Source: CAIWHR01 sp963709525
Lineage (GTDB): Bacteria; Pseudomonadota; Gammaproteobacteria; Burkholderiales; Casimicrobiaceae
NCBI GenBank assembly: GCA_963709525.1
Contig: CAVPXB010000021.1
Coordinates: 93,126-157,125, forward strand
Length of the DNA stretch: 64,000 bases
Direction of reading: 5' to 3'
The notes under the pieces were generated by a model. That model had not been told where the DNA came from. It saw only the letters and a program-made list of their open reading frames with translations, and ran no database searches. The stretch's first letter is position 1. Each line of letters begins with the position of its first letter. Made by a program: the position numbers and the translations under genes. Of this stretch, positions 47,659 to 57,188 are shown in pieces.

Positions 47659-47704
47659 CAGGCACGCAGTCGTTTCTCGTGTCGGAAGCAGTCGGGTTCT
47701 CACT

Positions 47705-48445
47705 ATGCGCATTCTCGTCTCCAATGATGACGGCTACTTCGCGCCGGGCATCGAACATCTCGTCGCGGCCCTGCGGTCGCGCGCCGACGTCACCGTGGTC
47801 GCGCCCGAGCGCGATCGCAGCGGCGCGTCGAACTCGCTGACGCTGGACCGCCCGTTGACGGTTCGTCGCGCGCCCAACGGTTTCCTGTTCGTCAACGGGA
47901 CACCCACCGATTGCGTCCATCTTGCGGTGACGGGGTTGCTGCAGACCTTGCCGGACCTCGTCATATCGGGCATCAACCTGGGCGCGAACATGGGGGATGA
48001 CACCATTTACTCGGGTACTGTCGCGGCGGCAACCGAGGGCTTTCTGCTCGGCATTCCGTCGATCGCCATATCGCTGGCTTCGAAGACCGCGGCCCATTTC
48101 GAAACGGCGGCGGCGGTGGCGCTGGAATTGCTCGACCGGCATGCGGCGAAGGAACTCGGGCCGCGTTTGCTCAATGTCAACGTTCCGGACGTTCCGTGCG
48201 CGTCGCTTCGCGGCTATCGCGTCACCCGTCTCGGTCGGCGGCACAAGGCCGAGGACACGATCAAGACCCAGAGTCCTCGCGGAGAAACGGTCTATTGGGT
48301 CGGCGCCGCGGGTGCTGCCGCCGATGCCGGCGAGGGCACCGATTTTCATGCGGTGGAGCTGGGTTTTGCTTCCGTGACGCCGCTGCAGATCGACCTCACC
48401 AACCGCGACGAGATGGCAGTGGTCGGTGCCTGGATGGGGGTCTGA
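47705..48445 (+). CDS. surE: 5'/3'-nucleotidase SurE
   Basis: A 246-residue metal-dependent phosphatase acting on nucleoside monophosphates and short polyphosphates. MRILVSNDDGYFAPG at the N-terminus has the metal-binding DD pair (8-9), PERDRSGASNSLT is the second motif, and SGINLGANMGDDTIYSGTVAAA the third. First gene of surE-pcm-nlpD. Confidence 0.96.
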   Translation: MRILVSNDDGYFAPGIEHLVAALRSRADVTVVAPERDRSGASNSLTLDRPLTVRRAPNGFLFVNGTPTDCVHLAVTGLLQTLPDLVISGINLGANMGDDTIYSGTVAAATEGFLLGIPSIAISLASKTAAHFETAAAVALELLDRHAAKELGPRLLNVNVPDVPCASLRGYRVTRLGRRHKAEDTIKTQSPRGETVYWVGAAGAAADAGEGTDFHAVELGFASVTPLQIDLTNRDEMAVVGAWMGV

Positions 48446-48454
48446 CCAAACGCG

Positions 48455-49138
48455 ATGGCGACGCCTGGCGAGAAGATGTCCGGGATCGGAATGACGTCGG
48501 CGCGCACGCGGGCGCGGATGGTCGAGCGTCTGCGCGAGCAGGGCATCCGTGACGAGGTGGTGCTCTCGGCGATCAACGCCGTGCCGCGCCATATCTTCGT
48601 CGACGAGGCGCTGGCCATCCGCGCCTACGAAGACACGCCGCTGCCGATCGGGAGCGGGCAGACGATCTCCCAGCCCTGGGTGGTAGCCCGGATGACCGAA
48701 CTCGCGCGCAACGGTCGCGATCTCCAAAGCGTGCTGGAAATCGGAACCGGTTGCGGGTATCAGACGGCGATCCTCGCGCAGATCGCCGCCGAGGTCTACA
48801 CGGTCGAGCGCATCGGCGCGCTGGTCAACAAGGCCCGGCGCAATCTGCAGTCGCTCAAGGTCAGGAACGTGCGCCTGAAGCACGGCGACGGTTCCACGGA
48901 TCTCGGCGAGGAGCTTCAGGTCGACGCGATCATCGTCACCGCCGGTGCGACGCATCTGCCGACGGCGCTGCTCCAGTATCTCAAGCCCGGCGGACGGATG
49001 GTGCTTCCGCTGTCCTGCCACGGGGAACACGGTGACGGCGTGCAGCGGCTCACCGTCGTCGAGGCCGCGCCGTCCGGCTACCGCGAGCAGGTCCTCGATG
49101 CGGTACGATTCGTGCCCCTGCTGCCCGGTCTGGCCTAG
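48455..49138 (+). CDS. pcm: Protein-L-isoaspartate O-methyltransferase
   Basis: A 227-residue SAM-dependent repair enzyme that methylates isoaspartyl residues in damaged proteins. PIGSGQTISQPWVVARM is the isoaspartate-binding motif, and LEIGTGCGYQTAILAQ (about 94-109) binds SAM. The start is nine bases after the surE stop. Met8 and Met13 are alternative starts. Confidence 0.95.
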   Translation: MATPGEKMSGIGMTSARTRARMVERLREQGIRDEVVLSAINAVPRHIFVDEALAIRAYEDTPLPIGSGQTISQPWVVARMTELARNGRDLQSVLEIGTGCGYQTAILAQIAAEVYTVERIGALVNKARRNLQSLKVRNVRLKHGDGSTDLGEELQVDAIIVTAGATHLPTALLQYLKPGGRMVLPLSCHGEHGDGVQRLTVVEAAPSGYREQVLDAVRFVPLLPGLA

Positions 49139-49146
49139 GATGAAAC

Positions 49147-49224
49147 GACCCCCACGCTCACTACGTTCGCTGCCTCCCAAGGGGGCGCAGTCAGTACCCT
49201 TCGGGCGGCCGGGCGGGTACTGAC
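49147..49224. repeat. Palindromic intergenic repeat (REP-like) between pcm and nlpD
   Basis: Two stem-loops fill most of the 103-base pcm-nlpD gap. The first has CCCCC/GGGGG arms (49149-49153 and 49181-49185) around ACGCTCACTACGTTCGCTGC. The second is a perfect ten-base inverted repeat, GTCAGTACCC (49190-49199) and GGGTACTGAC (49215-49224), with a 15-base loop. The first half resembles a dispersed palindrome I recall from intergenic regions of Comamonadaceae-like genomes. It may act as a terminator or RNA stabiliser. Confidence 0.55.
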
Positions 49225-49241
49225 ATGAGCGTGGTCCACGC

Positions 49242-50372
49242 ATGAGTCCTGCGCTGCGCGCATCCTGCCGTTTCGAGTGCATCGCGGCTTCGGTGCGCGC
49301 CGGACTCGCGTTAGCCCTTGCATTGTCCTTGCTGGCGTTGCTTGCGGCATGCGCTTCACGCGCGCCGGCGCCCGTGGTCGAACGCAGGCCGATGCCACCT
49401 TCGGTCATCGCCGCGCCCGCGCCACCTGCGCCCCCGCCAGTCGCAGCGCCGCCCGAGTCCGATTGGCGGCCTCAGACCTACGCGGTCAAGCGCGGCGATA
49501 CGCTGCACGCGATCGCACTCGACCACGGCCTCGACTACCGCGAGATGGCGGCATGGAACAACATCGAGAACCCCAACCTGATTCGCGTGGGACAGGTGCT
49601 GCGGCTCACCGCGCCGGGGGAAAGCGGTCCGGGCGCACCGGTGGCATCGCCGGGGACGACCACTGCACCGCTGCGCGCGTCGCCCCCTGCGCTGCCGGGC
49701 GATGCCAAGCCGACACCCTCGCCTTCTGCGCAGCCGCTGGCGATGCCGGGTCCGCGCAACGCCGACACCTACAAGTCGTCGCCCAAGGTAGTCAAGGAGC
49801 CGTATTCGGAGCAGGCGCTGCGCGAACTGCAGCGCGCGCCTCTGGCATCTGCGGCGGCGTCCCCGATGCCGCCACCGGTGACGAGCGCGCCGCCTGAACC
49901 ACAGGGGCTCGCCGCTCCACGCAGCGAGGAGAAGCCGGCGCCTGCCGTGGCGCCCGAACCCAGGCCCAAGCCGGCCCCGGCACTACCGACCGCCGAGGAC
50001 GGCGCAATCGAGTGGATGTGGCCGGCTTCCGGCAAGGTCATCACCGGATTCTCCGACACCGCCAATCTCAAGGGCATCGATATCGGCGGCAAGGCGGGAA
50101 CGCCGGTGCACGCGAGCGCGGCCGGCAAGGTCGTCTATGCGGGAACCGGACTGCGCGGCTATGGCAAGCTCATCATCGTCAAGCACAATGCGACATTCCT
50201 GTCCGCCTATGCGCACAACAAGGAGATTCTGGTGCGCGAGGGGCAGCAGGTGACGCGAGGCCAGAAGATTGCCGAGATGGGCAACACCGATTCCGATCAG
50301 GTGAAGCTGCATTTCGAGATCCGGCGCATGGGCAAGCCGGTGGACCCGCTCCGGTTCCTGCCCCCCGCATAG
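49242..50372 (+). CDS. nlpD: NlpD-like lipoprotein, LysM plus degenerate M23 (LytM) domain
   Basis: A 376-residue outer membrane lipoprotein: lipobox LLAAC (Cys37), LysM peptidoglycan-binding domain at about 79-123 (YAVKRGDTLHAIALDHGL), a Pro/Ala-rich linker to about 255, and a C-terminal M23 domain. The first zinc ligand motif HxxxD reads GIDIGG without His, while LHFEIRR keeps the second, so it is a non-catalytic LytM domain like NlpD/EnvC, which activate amidases at division. It follows surE-pcm in the usual order. The rpoS gene normally downstream is absent; the next gene is convergent. Confidence 0.92.
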   Translation: MSPALRASCRFECIAASVRAGLALALALSLLALLAACASRAPAPVVERRPMPPSVIAAPAPPAPPPVAAPPESDWRPQTYAVKRGDTLHAIALDHGLDYREMAAWNNIENPNLIRVGQVLRLTAPGESGPGAPVASPGTTTAPLRASPPALPGDAKPTPSPSAQPLAMPGPRNADTYKSSPKVVKEPYSEQALRELQRAPLASAAASPMPPPVTSAPPEPQGLAAPRSEEKPAPAVAPEPRPKPAPALPTAEDGAIEWMWPASGKVITGFSDTANLKGIDIGGKAGTPVHASAAGKVVYAGTGLRGYGKLIIVKHNATFLSAYAHNKEILVREGQQVTRGQKIAEMGNTDSDQVKLHFEIRRMGKPVDPLRFLPPA

Positions 50373-50390
50373 CCTCTGTAACGAGCGTCG

Positions 50391-52520
50391 CTATCGCCCG
50401 GCCGCGCCCGCCCGGGCGAGCGCGCGCGCAGGCGGAACCATCTGCAGTGCCCGTCGCAGCCGCGCCAGTACCACGGCGCGCGCGCGCGGATCGGCGCCAC
50501 CGCTCATGCGGCCGTAGCGCAACTCCGCATAGGCGTCGCCGATCATGCCGAATGCGGCGGCGAACTCGGGCCATTGCTTCGCCGCGCGTGCGGCGTAATC
50601 GAGCGGGCCCTCAAACGGATTCCGGGGCAGCCCGGCGCGACCGAGGCGGCGGCACATCGATTGCCATAGCGCGTGAACGGGATCGCGCCGGCGCCGCCGC
50701 CACGCAAGCCAGCCCAGCAGAGACGCAAGCCATACCGATGCCAGCACGATGACGAGGAAGGTCATTTGCCAGGCGGGCAGCTTTTCCATCGCCAGCGCCC
50801 GCCACAGTGCGCGCTGGCGGTCCTGATTGAAGCCGACGAAGAACCGCCGCCAGCCGTGGTTGAGCGCGTCCCAGGCCAGTTGTGCCGTCTTGATCCAGCT
50901 GCTGTCGAGGCGCGCAAGCAAGGGGATCGGCTCGCCCGCGGCCAGCGCGCCGCCCAATCCGACCTCGATCCTGGACGGCGAAACGGCAGCGGTCGGATCG
51001 AGTCGCTGCCAGCGACCGTCGATCAGCGCCTCGGCCCAGGCGTGGGCATCGGATTGACGCACGATCATGTAGCCGCCATTGGGGTTGATCTCGCCGCCCT
51101 GGTAGCCGGTGACGATCCGGGCCGGGATGCCGGCCGCGCGCAGCAGCACGACGAAGGCGCTCGCGTAATGCTCGCAGAACCCGCGCCGCGTCTCGAACAG
51201 GAAGCTGTCGATGGGGCTGGCGCCCAGCAGTGGCGGCGAGAGCGTGTAGACAAACGGCTCGTCGCGGAAATGGCCGAGGATGGCGCTCACGACGGCGCCG
51301 TCGCTGCCGTGAGCGTCGCGCAGCGCCCGCGCGAAGGCCAGCGTGCGTGGATTGGTGCGCGCGAGGTCCCTCGGCAACGCGGTGTTGATGGCGGTGTCCC
51401 GCAACAGTTGCCGCTCGTCACCGGCGGCGTACGATGCAAGCGGTCGCGATGCCTGGCGATAACGCAGCGGCGAGGACACCGGCGCGCGCGCGAGGAGCTG
51501 CTGATCGCGCGTCAAGGTGGCGATGGAGGTTCCCGGAACCTCGGTGCCGGTCTCGCCTTCCAGCGTCGGGAGGGTGGCGGGAAGATCGAGCGCGAACAGC
51601 CACAGCTTGTCGTGCGGTTCGAGCGTGACCGTGTAGCTGACGAGTTGCCCGCGCGTTCGTTCGAATGCCGCTGCGGGTTGATGAGCCGCCGGACTCCACT
51701 CCCTGCCGTCGAACCGCGAAAACACGGGTCCGCGCCAATAGCGCTGCGCCGGCGGGGGTGGCGGCGCGTCGAAGTCGACCCGAAACGCGACGGCATCGGA
51801 CAGCGACAACGCGCTGACGAGTCCGGGAGCCATCCGGTCGGAAAGTCCGCTCCTGGCGGCGTGATCGCTCGGCAACCCCCACAGCGGGGCGCCGAGGCGC
51901 GGAAAGAACACGAACAGCAGCGCTGCGAGCGGGATGCCCTGGGCGAGCATCCTCGCGGCCCGCGCCATCACGCGGCGCCAGGCTTCGAGCGGTTGCGCCT
52001 GCGCCGCCGGAACCGAGAGTTGCAACAGCGCGGCAGTGATGAGCAACAGCGCCGGAACCATCGCCAGGCCAGCCAGCAGCGACTGGCTGTAGAAGAAAAG
52101 CGCGACCAGCAGAAACCCTGCCAGGCAGACCAGCAGCGCGCCGTCGCGCGAACTGCGGGCTTCGAGAAACTTGATCCCCAGCAACACGTAGAGGAACGCG
52201 ACGCAGGGATCGCGGCCGGCGAAATAGCCGAAGGTCATCCAGACCGCGAACGCGGCGACGAGTGCCGCCAGCAGGAGCAGCCATCCGGAAGCGGGACGCG
52301 AGGGCCTCATCGCGCGCGACCGGTCGTGGTGCAGGAGCAGGAAGCGCAGGCTGACCAGCAACACGCCGAAAAGCGCGCCCCATGCCGGGACATAGGGCGC
52401 CAGCGGCAACTGCACGCCGAACAGCATCAGCCCGATCCAGCGGATCTGGTTGGGCGAGAGCGCGCCGCTCGCGTCGAGGCGCTCGCGTTTGCGCGACCGG
52501 GGCGCGACCAGGCCGCTCAA
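50391..52520 (-). CDS. tgpA: TgpA-like membrane transglutaminase (DUF3488 plus transglutaminase domain)
   Basis: A 709-residue membrane protein. Six or more helices fill the first 200 residues, followed by a periplasmic domain with the transglutaminase/protease triad: Cys in RRGFCEHYASAF, His in QSDAHAWAEAL and Asp in RLDPTAAV. A further helix (TFLVIVLASVWLASLLGWL) precedes a DUF4129-like tail. The start is a TTG at 52520 overlapping the stop of the DUF58 gene as TTGA; no ATG gives a better one. Operon order moxR, DUF58, tgpA is widely conserved. Physiological substrate unknown. Confidence 0.9.
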   Translation of the reverse strand: MSGLVAPRSRKRERLDASGALSPNQIRWIGLMLFGVQLPLAPYVPAWGALFGVLLVSLRFLLLHHDRSRAMRPSRPASGWLLLLAALVAAFAVWMTFGYFAGRDPCVAFLYVLLGIKFLEARSSRDGALLVCLAGFLLVALFFYSQSLLAGLAMVPALLLITAALLQLSVPAAQAQPLEAWRRVMARAARMLAQGIPLAALLFVFFPRLGAPLWGLPSDHAARSGLSDRMAPGLVSALSLSDAVAFRVDFDAPPPPPAQRYWRGPVFSRFDGREWSPAAHQPAAAFERTRGQLVSYTVTLEPHDKLWLFALDLPATLPTLEGETGTEVPGTSIATLTRDQQLLARAPVSSPLRYRQASRPLASYAAGDERQLLRDTAINTALPRDLARTNPRTLAFARALRDAHGSDGAVVSAILGHFRDEPFVYTLSPPLLGASPIDSFLFETRRGFCEHYASAFVVLLRAAGIPARIVTGYQGGEINPNGGYMIVRQSDAHAWAEALIDGRWQRLDPTAAVSPSRIEVGLGGALAAGEPIPLLARLDSSWIKTAQLAWDALNHGWRRFFVGFNQDRQRALWRALAMEKLPAWQMTFLVIVLASVWLASLLGWLAWRRRRRDPVHALWQSMCRRLGRAGLPRNPFEGPLDYAARAAKQWPEFAAAFGMIGDAYAELRYGRMSGGADPRARAVVLARLRRALQMVPPARALARAGAAGR

Positions 52521-53530
52521 GTTTGCGGCTCCCCGATCATGGCCAGCGCGGTGAGGGCGCGCCGGCGATGGTCGCGTCCCTGGTTTGCCGCCAGCGCAAC
52601 GCTCGGCGCCGATAGCGCGAACGGCCGCGCTGCCTGTTCGGCTGCCAGCACCCATGCGGTCAGGCGGGCGATTCTGGCTTCGGTGTCGAGTTGGACGGGG
52701 AGCGCGCCCCATGACAGCAGGACGGGGCCGCCGCCGCCGGCGCCGTCGAACTCCTTCGTGTACCAGCCGGCACCGCGGGCCACGGCCTTCCACGCCACCC
52801 TTTGCAGCGGATCGCCTGCCTGGTAGTTCTTGAGGCCCGAGAGGTCCGCGTCATCGCGCGTCAGTGGTCCGCGGTCGGCTTGTCCCGCCGCCGCGGCGGG
52901 CAGCGGCGGGGCCGCCGCTTCCGGCGTTGGAAAGACGACGCCGGTCAGCGGGAAGTGCACGTAGGCCCAGGCCCGCCACAAACCGAGCGGATAGTCCGAC
53001 GAAACGGTTACCCGGCCGAGTGCACGCACGCCGCGATGGCGCGTCGGCAGATCGAGCGTGACCGGAAGCGCGACTTCAGGGGTGATGTCGGTCGTGACAT
53101 CGGTGCCTTCTCCCGCCCGCAGATGGATCGTGTGTCGCGGCAGCGCGCCGCCAGCCAGCGCCAGACTGAACGGCAAGGGGTTTCCGGCAAAAGCCTCTCC
53201 CGCCGACAACGGACGTAGCTCGATGCCCGCAAGATTGCGGAAAGTGTGCAGCAACCCGACCGACGCGAGACCCGTAAGCAAGAAAGTAACGATAAATCCA
53301 AGAGAAAGGGCGTAGTTGAGAGATGTTACAAGAAGTAGTGCAAGGGTCGCGATGAATGCCCAGCCGCGCCTGGTCGGCAGGATGTAGATCCGATGGTGGC
53401 GCAGGACAACGCGGTCGCGATCCGCCGGGCGGTGGCGAAAAAAGCGCTGACGTATCAGGTCGACGAGGTTGCCGGGGAAAGTAGCGGACGACACAGGAGC
53501 GAGACTGACGGTCAAGGAACGCCCGGTCAT
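52517..53530 (-). CDS. DUF58 domain-containing membrane protein
   Basis: A 337-residue protein with two N-terminal helices (WAFIATLALLLVTSLNYAL and the next segment, about residues 57-95), a beta domain, and the DUF58 signature LSGLKNYQAGDPLQRVAWK at about 240. The C-terminal part would form a partial von Willebrand A fold. DUF58 proteins act with MoxR AAA ATPases, possibly in envelope complex assembly. It lies 70 bases after moxR. Confidence 0.88.
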   Translation of the reverse strand: MTGRSLTVSLAPVSSATFPGNLVDLIRQRFFRHRPADRDRVVLRHHRIYILPTRRGWAFIATLALLLVTSLNYALSLGFIVTFLLTGLASVGLLHTFRNLAGIELRPLSAGEAFAGNPLPFSLALAGGALPRHTIHLRAGEGTDVTTDITPEVALPVTLDLPTRHRGVRALGRVTVSSDYPLGLWRAWAYVHFPLTGVVFPTPEAAAPPLPAAAAGQADRGPLTRDDADLSGLKNYQAGDPLQRVAWKAVARGAGWYTKEFDGAGGGGPVLLSWGALPVQLDTEARIARLTAWVLAAEQAARPFALSAPSVALAANQGRDHRRRALTALAMIGEPQT

Positions 53531-53600
53531 CGCCGGGGCTGGAAGCGCGGCATCATCTGCGCAGTCGACCCGGACATCGCAAGCCGGGCGGTCAAGTTGC

Positions 53601-54560
53601 TCAGGGCAGCGCCACGCTGCGCAGCAATGCGCGAGCCTGCAGGGCCCCCGTGCGCGCGCCGCCCGCCAGCCGATGTCCGGCCACCGAGGGAAAGACTGCC
53701 TGGATGTCTTCCGGCAGGACCATCGGGCGGGAATGGATGAGCGCCCACGCGCGTGCCGCGGCGAGGAGCATCAGCCCGGCGCGCGGCGACAGTCCCCGCC
53801 GGGCGCCCGCGTCGGCATCGCCGCCGGTATTGCCGCGCGTTGCCGCGAGCAACGCCTGCACGTAGTCCAGCAACGCCGACGCCACGTGGATGTCGGCTGC
53901 GTCGCGCTGCCATTGGAGCAGCGTGGGAGGATCGGCCAGGGCGGGCAAAGTCGCCACCTGACTGCGCCGATCGCCGCCGGCAAGCAGTTCGCGCTCGGCA
54001 GCAGGGTCGGGATAACCGAGTTCGATCGCCATCAGGAAGCGGTCGAGCTGCGACTCGGGCAGCGGGTAGACGCCGATCTGCTCGACCGGGTTCTGGGTGG
54101 CGATGACGAAGAACGGGTCCGGCAGCTTGCGCGTGACGCCGTCGATCGATACCTGTCGCTCCTCCATGGCTTCCAGCAGCGAACTCTGCGTCTTGGGTGG
54201 CGCCCGATTGATTTCGTCGGCCAACACGATGGAATTGAACACGGGGCCCGCATGGAAGCGGAATGCCTGTCCAGCGGCGTCGAAGATCGATACGCCCAGC
54301 ACGTCCGCGGGGAGCAGATCGCTCGTGAACTGGACGCGGACGCAACGCAAACCCAGGGTTCCCCCCAACGCTTGCGCCAGTGTCGATTTCCCGACGCCCG
54401 GGATGTCCTCGATCAGCAAGTGGCCCCGCGCCAGCAGACAGGCCAGCGCCAGCCGCGTCGCCTGGTCCTTGCCGACGACGACGCGGTTGAGTTGCCCCAG
54501 GATGGCGGAAAGTCGCTGCGCAACCGGCACATCGGCTTCGCTCAGGGTACGGACGGTCAT
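53601..54560 (-). CDS. MoxR family AAA+ ATPase
   Basis: A 319-residue AAA+ ATPase thought to act as a chaperone for protein complexes. GVGKST (55-60) is Walker A, IVLADEINRAPPKTQSSLLEAM contains Walker B, and ATQNPVEQIGVYPLPESQLDRF carries sensor 1 and the arginine finger. First gene of moxR-DUF58-tgpA. Confidence 0.94.
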   Translation of the reverse strand: MTVRTLSEADVPVAQRLSAILGQLNRVVVGKDQATRLALACLLARGHLLIEDIPGVGKSTLAQALGGTLGLRCVRVQFTSDLLPADVLGVSIFDAAGQAFRFHAGPVFNSIVLADEINRAPPKTQSSLLEAMEERQVSIDGVTRKLPDPFFVIATQNPVEQIGVYPLPESQLDRFLMAIELGYPDPAAERELLAGGDRRSQVATLPALADPPTLLQWQRDAADIHVASALLDYVQALLAATRGNTGGDADAGARRGLSPRAGLMLLAAARAWALIHSRPMVLPEDIQAVFPSVAGHRLAGGARTGALQARALLRSVALP

Positions 54561-54762
54561 TCTGGCCTTTCGCGGACGCGGGCAGGCCGCGGTTGGGCGC
54601 GGCGCGCGGGAATCATGATTGTGGCGGGTCTGTCACTGTAAACCGCGAAAGCGGGCTAGTCATCACCCGCGGGCAGACGCTACACTCCTTCCAGCGGGTA
54701 TTGGGGGCGCGCATTGGCCGGCCGACGTCACCCGGATGCCGCGCTGACGTTGCAGCATCCCT

Positions 54763-55731
<969 letters not shown>

Positions 55732-55769
55732 TCGGTACGCGCCCATGCCGCGGCCGCCTGCGCGGGTTG

Positions 55770-56519
55770 CTAGCCCGCGAGCCGGTCGACGTCGAGTTGG
55801 TTGATGAGCCGCTGCAGTTGGGCTTCGATCTTGGCGTTGAGATGCAGAAAGCGGCAGCCTACGAGCTGACTCGCGCCCGGCAGCGCGTTACGCGCGCGAT
55901 ACACGCGGACGAGTTCGAGCCCGACCATGACCATCTCGGTTCGACTGAGGTGCAGGCGGCAATGCTCGAACACCGTTCCCGGAACCAACTGGAACGCGGC
56001 CGGAAAATCCACCAGCGCGACGCCCCCGATGCTGATGTCGCGCACTTGCGCCAGGACCGGTTGCCCGGTAGCCCCGGCGGGCGGCAGTTCGCAGACGATG
56101 GGGCGGCTGATGGGCACATGAACGCGGTAGGACTCGCGGCGCTGGATGCGCAGCAACGAAGGCGGGAGCGGAGCACGGAACGCAGGCTTGCCTTCGAACC
56201 CGACGGTCGCGATGGTGCCGATGGAGAACTCGACGCGAATGTGATCCAGATACGCTTCGAGCCTTGCCGCGGGCGCTCTGGACAATCGTTGATTCTGCCG
56301 TTCGTCGGTGCCGCGATCGAAGGTGAGCGTGGCGCCGACGTCATCGATGGCGAGCAGGGCGGTCAGGAAAAAGTCGTGTCCGCCATTGAAGTAGACCGTG
56401 ACGAGCGAATTCTGGTCCATCAGCGAGCGCAGGATGGAGAGGATCTCGGCACGCGTGCGAACGCGAAAGCGCTCGAGTTCGGCGGCAGGGTTGGGGAGCG
56501 GTGGGCCTGAGTCCGTCAT
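55770..56519 (-). CDS. ycgR: YcgR-type flagellar brake protein with PilZ domain
   Basis: A 249-residue cytoplasmic c-di-GMP effector. The N-terminal YcgR domain (about 12-120) is followed by a PilZ domain whose c-di-GMP motifs are visible: RxxxR as RESYR near 130 and DxSxxG as DISIGG near 165. In enterobacteria YcgR slows the flagellar motor when c-di-GMP is high. No flagellar genes are near. Its ATG overlaps the preceding gene's stop as ATGA. Confidence 0.87.
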   Translation of the reverse strand: MTDSGPPLPNPAAELERFRVRTRAEILSILRSLMDQNSLVTVYFNGGHDFFLTALLAIDDVGATLTFDRGTDERQNQRLSRAPAARLEAYLDHIRVEFSIGTIATVGFEGKPAFRAPLPPSLLRIQRRESYRVHVPISRPIVCELPPAGATGQPVLAQVRDISIGGVALVDFPAAFQLVPGTVFEHCRLHLSRTEMVMVGLELVRVYRARNALPGASQLVGCRFLHLNAKIEAQLQRLINQLDVDRLAG

Positions 56520-56932
56520 GGCGTGTCGTCGATGGGAGTTCGGTCATTGTATTGTGGATCCGGCGTGTCGACGATGAGCGCCGCCGCGACTCTACGCTCC
56601 TCCGCCGCGAGGATGTTGAACGTCCGGCAGGCCGCGCGCGTATCCATGGTCTCGAGGCCGATGCCGGCGTCCGCGAGCAGCCGGGTCAGGCGCGGGTGCG
56701 GAAAGCGCAAGGTGGCGCCGCTGCCGAACAGGACGACCTCCGGGCGAAGGGCGACAACGGATGCGAAATCGCTTTCGGCAAGGCCCTCCCAGCCGTGCGG
56801 CGCCCAGCCGGGCACGACGGTCGCGGAAGTGAGCAGCAGGCTCTGCCGGTAGACGACGACGCCCACGCGAAGCCAATCGCGGCCCACGCCGGTGACGACG
56901 TTGCCGTCTCGGGACGTGCGCTGGAGTCTCAT
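56516..56932 (-). CDS. Mth938-like domain-containing protein
   Basis: A 138-residue protein of the Mth938/NDUFAF3 family: LLLTSATVVPGW, EVVLFGSGATLRFPHPRL and IGLETMDTRAACRTFNILAAE are the conserved blocks. Relatives include a human complex I assembly factor; the bacterial function is unknown. ATG 56932 gives the family N-terminus (MRLQRTS), preceded by GGGACTCGGG with weak RBS. Co-transcribed with ycgR by overlap. Confidence 0.87.
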   Translation of the reverse strand: MRLQRTSRDGNVVTGVGRDWLRVGVVVYRQSLLLTSATVVPGWAPHGWEGLAESDFASVVALRPEVVLFGSGATLRFPHPRLTRLLADAGIGLETMDTRAACRTFNILAAEERRVAAALIVDTPDPQYNDRTPIDDTP

Positions 56933-57095
56933 CGGGACTCGGGATCCGCCCGGTGCGTCACGGGCGAGTCCGCGCGCGCCGAGGCGCAGCGGCAACGATG
57001 CTGGGTGGCGCGGTCGGGTGGCATGGGGTCGGCGGGTGAGGGGGGTCAAGCGGTGACTCGGTGCAGGCGGCGCGCCCGGTTTCGTGTGGGCTTCG

Positions 57096-57124
57096 TTGCG
57101 GCAGATGGACTTAGACGATAAAAT
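57096..57124 (+). promoter_or_regulatory. Putative promoter of the alaC-hom-thrC run
   Basis: TTGCGG at 57096-57101 and TAAAAT at 57119-57124 with a 17-base spacer, in a local AT-rich patch 65 bases upstream of the alaC ATG. The rest of the 256-base gap 56933-57188 holds nothing I recognise. Confidence 0.45.
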
Positions 57125-57188
57125 TATAGATCACCCTCCCTTCTACGTCGCTCGGACGGTTCCGGGCGCTTACGATAGAAAGACCCGC

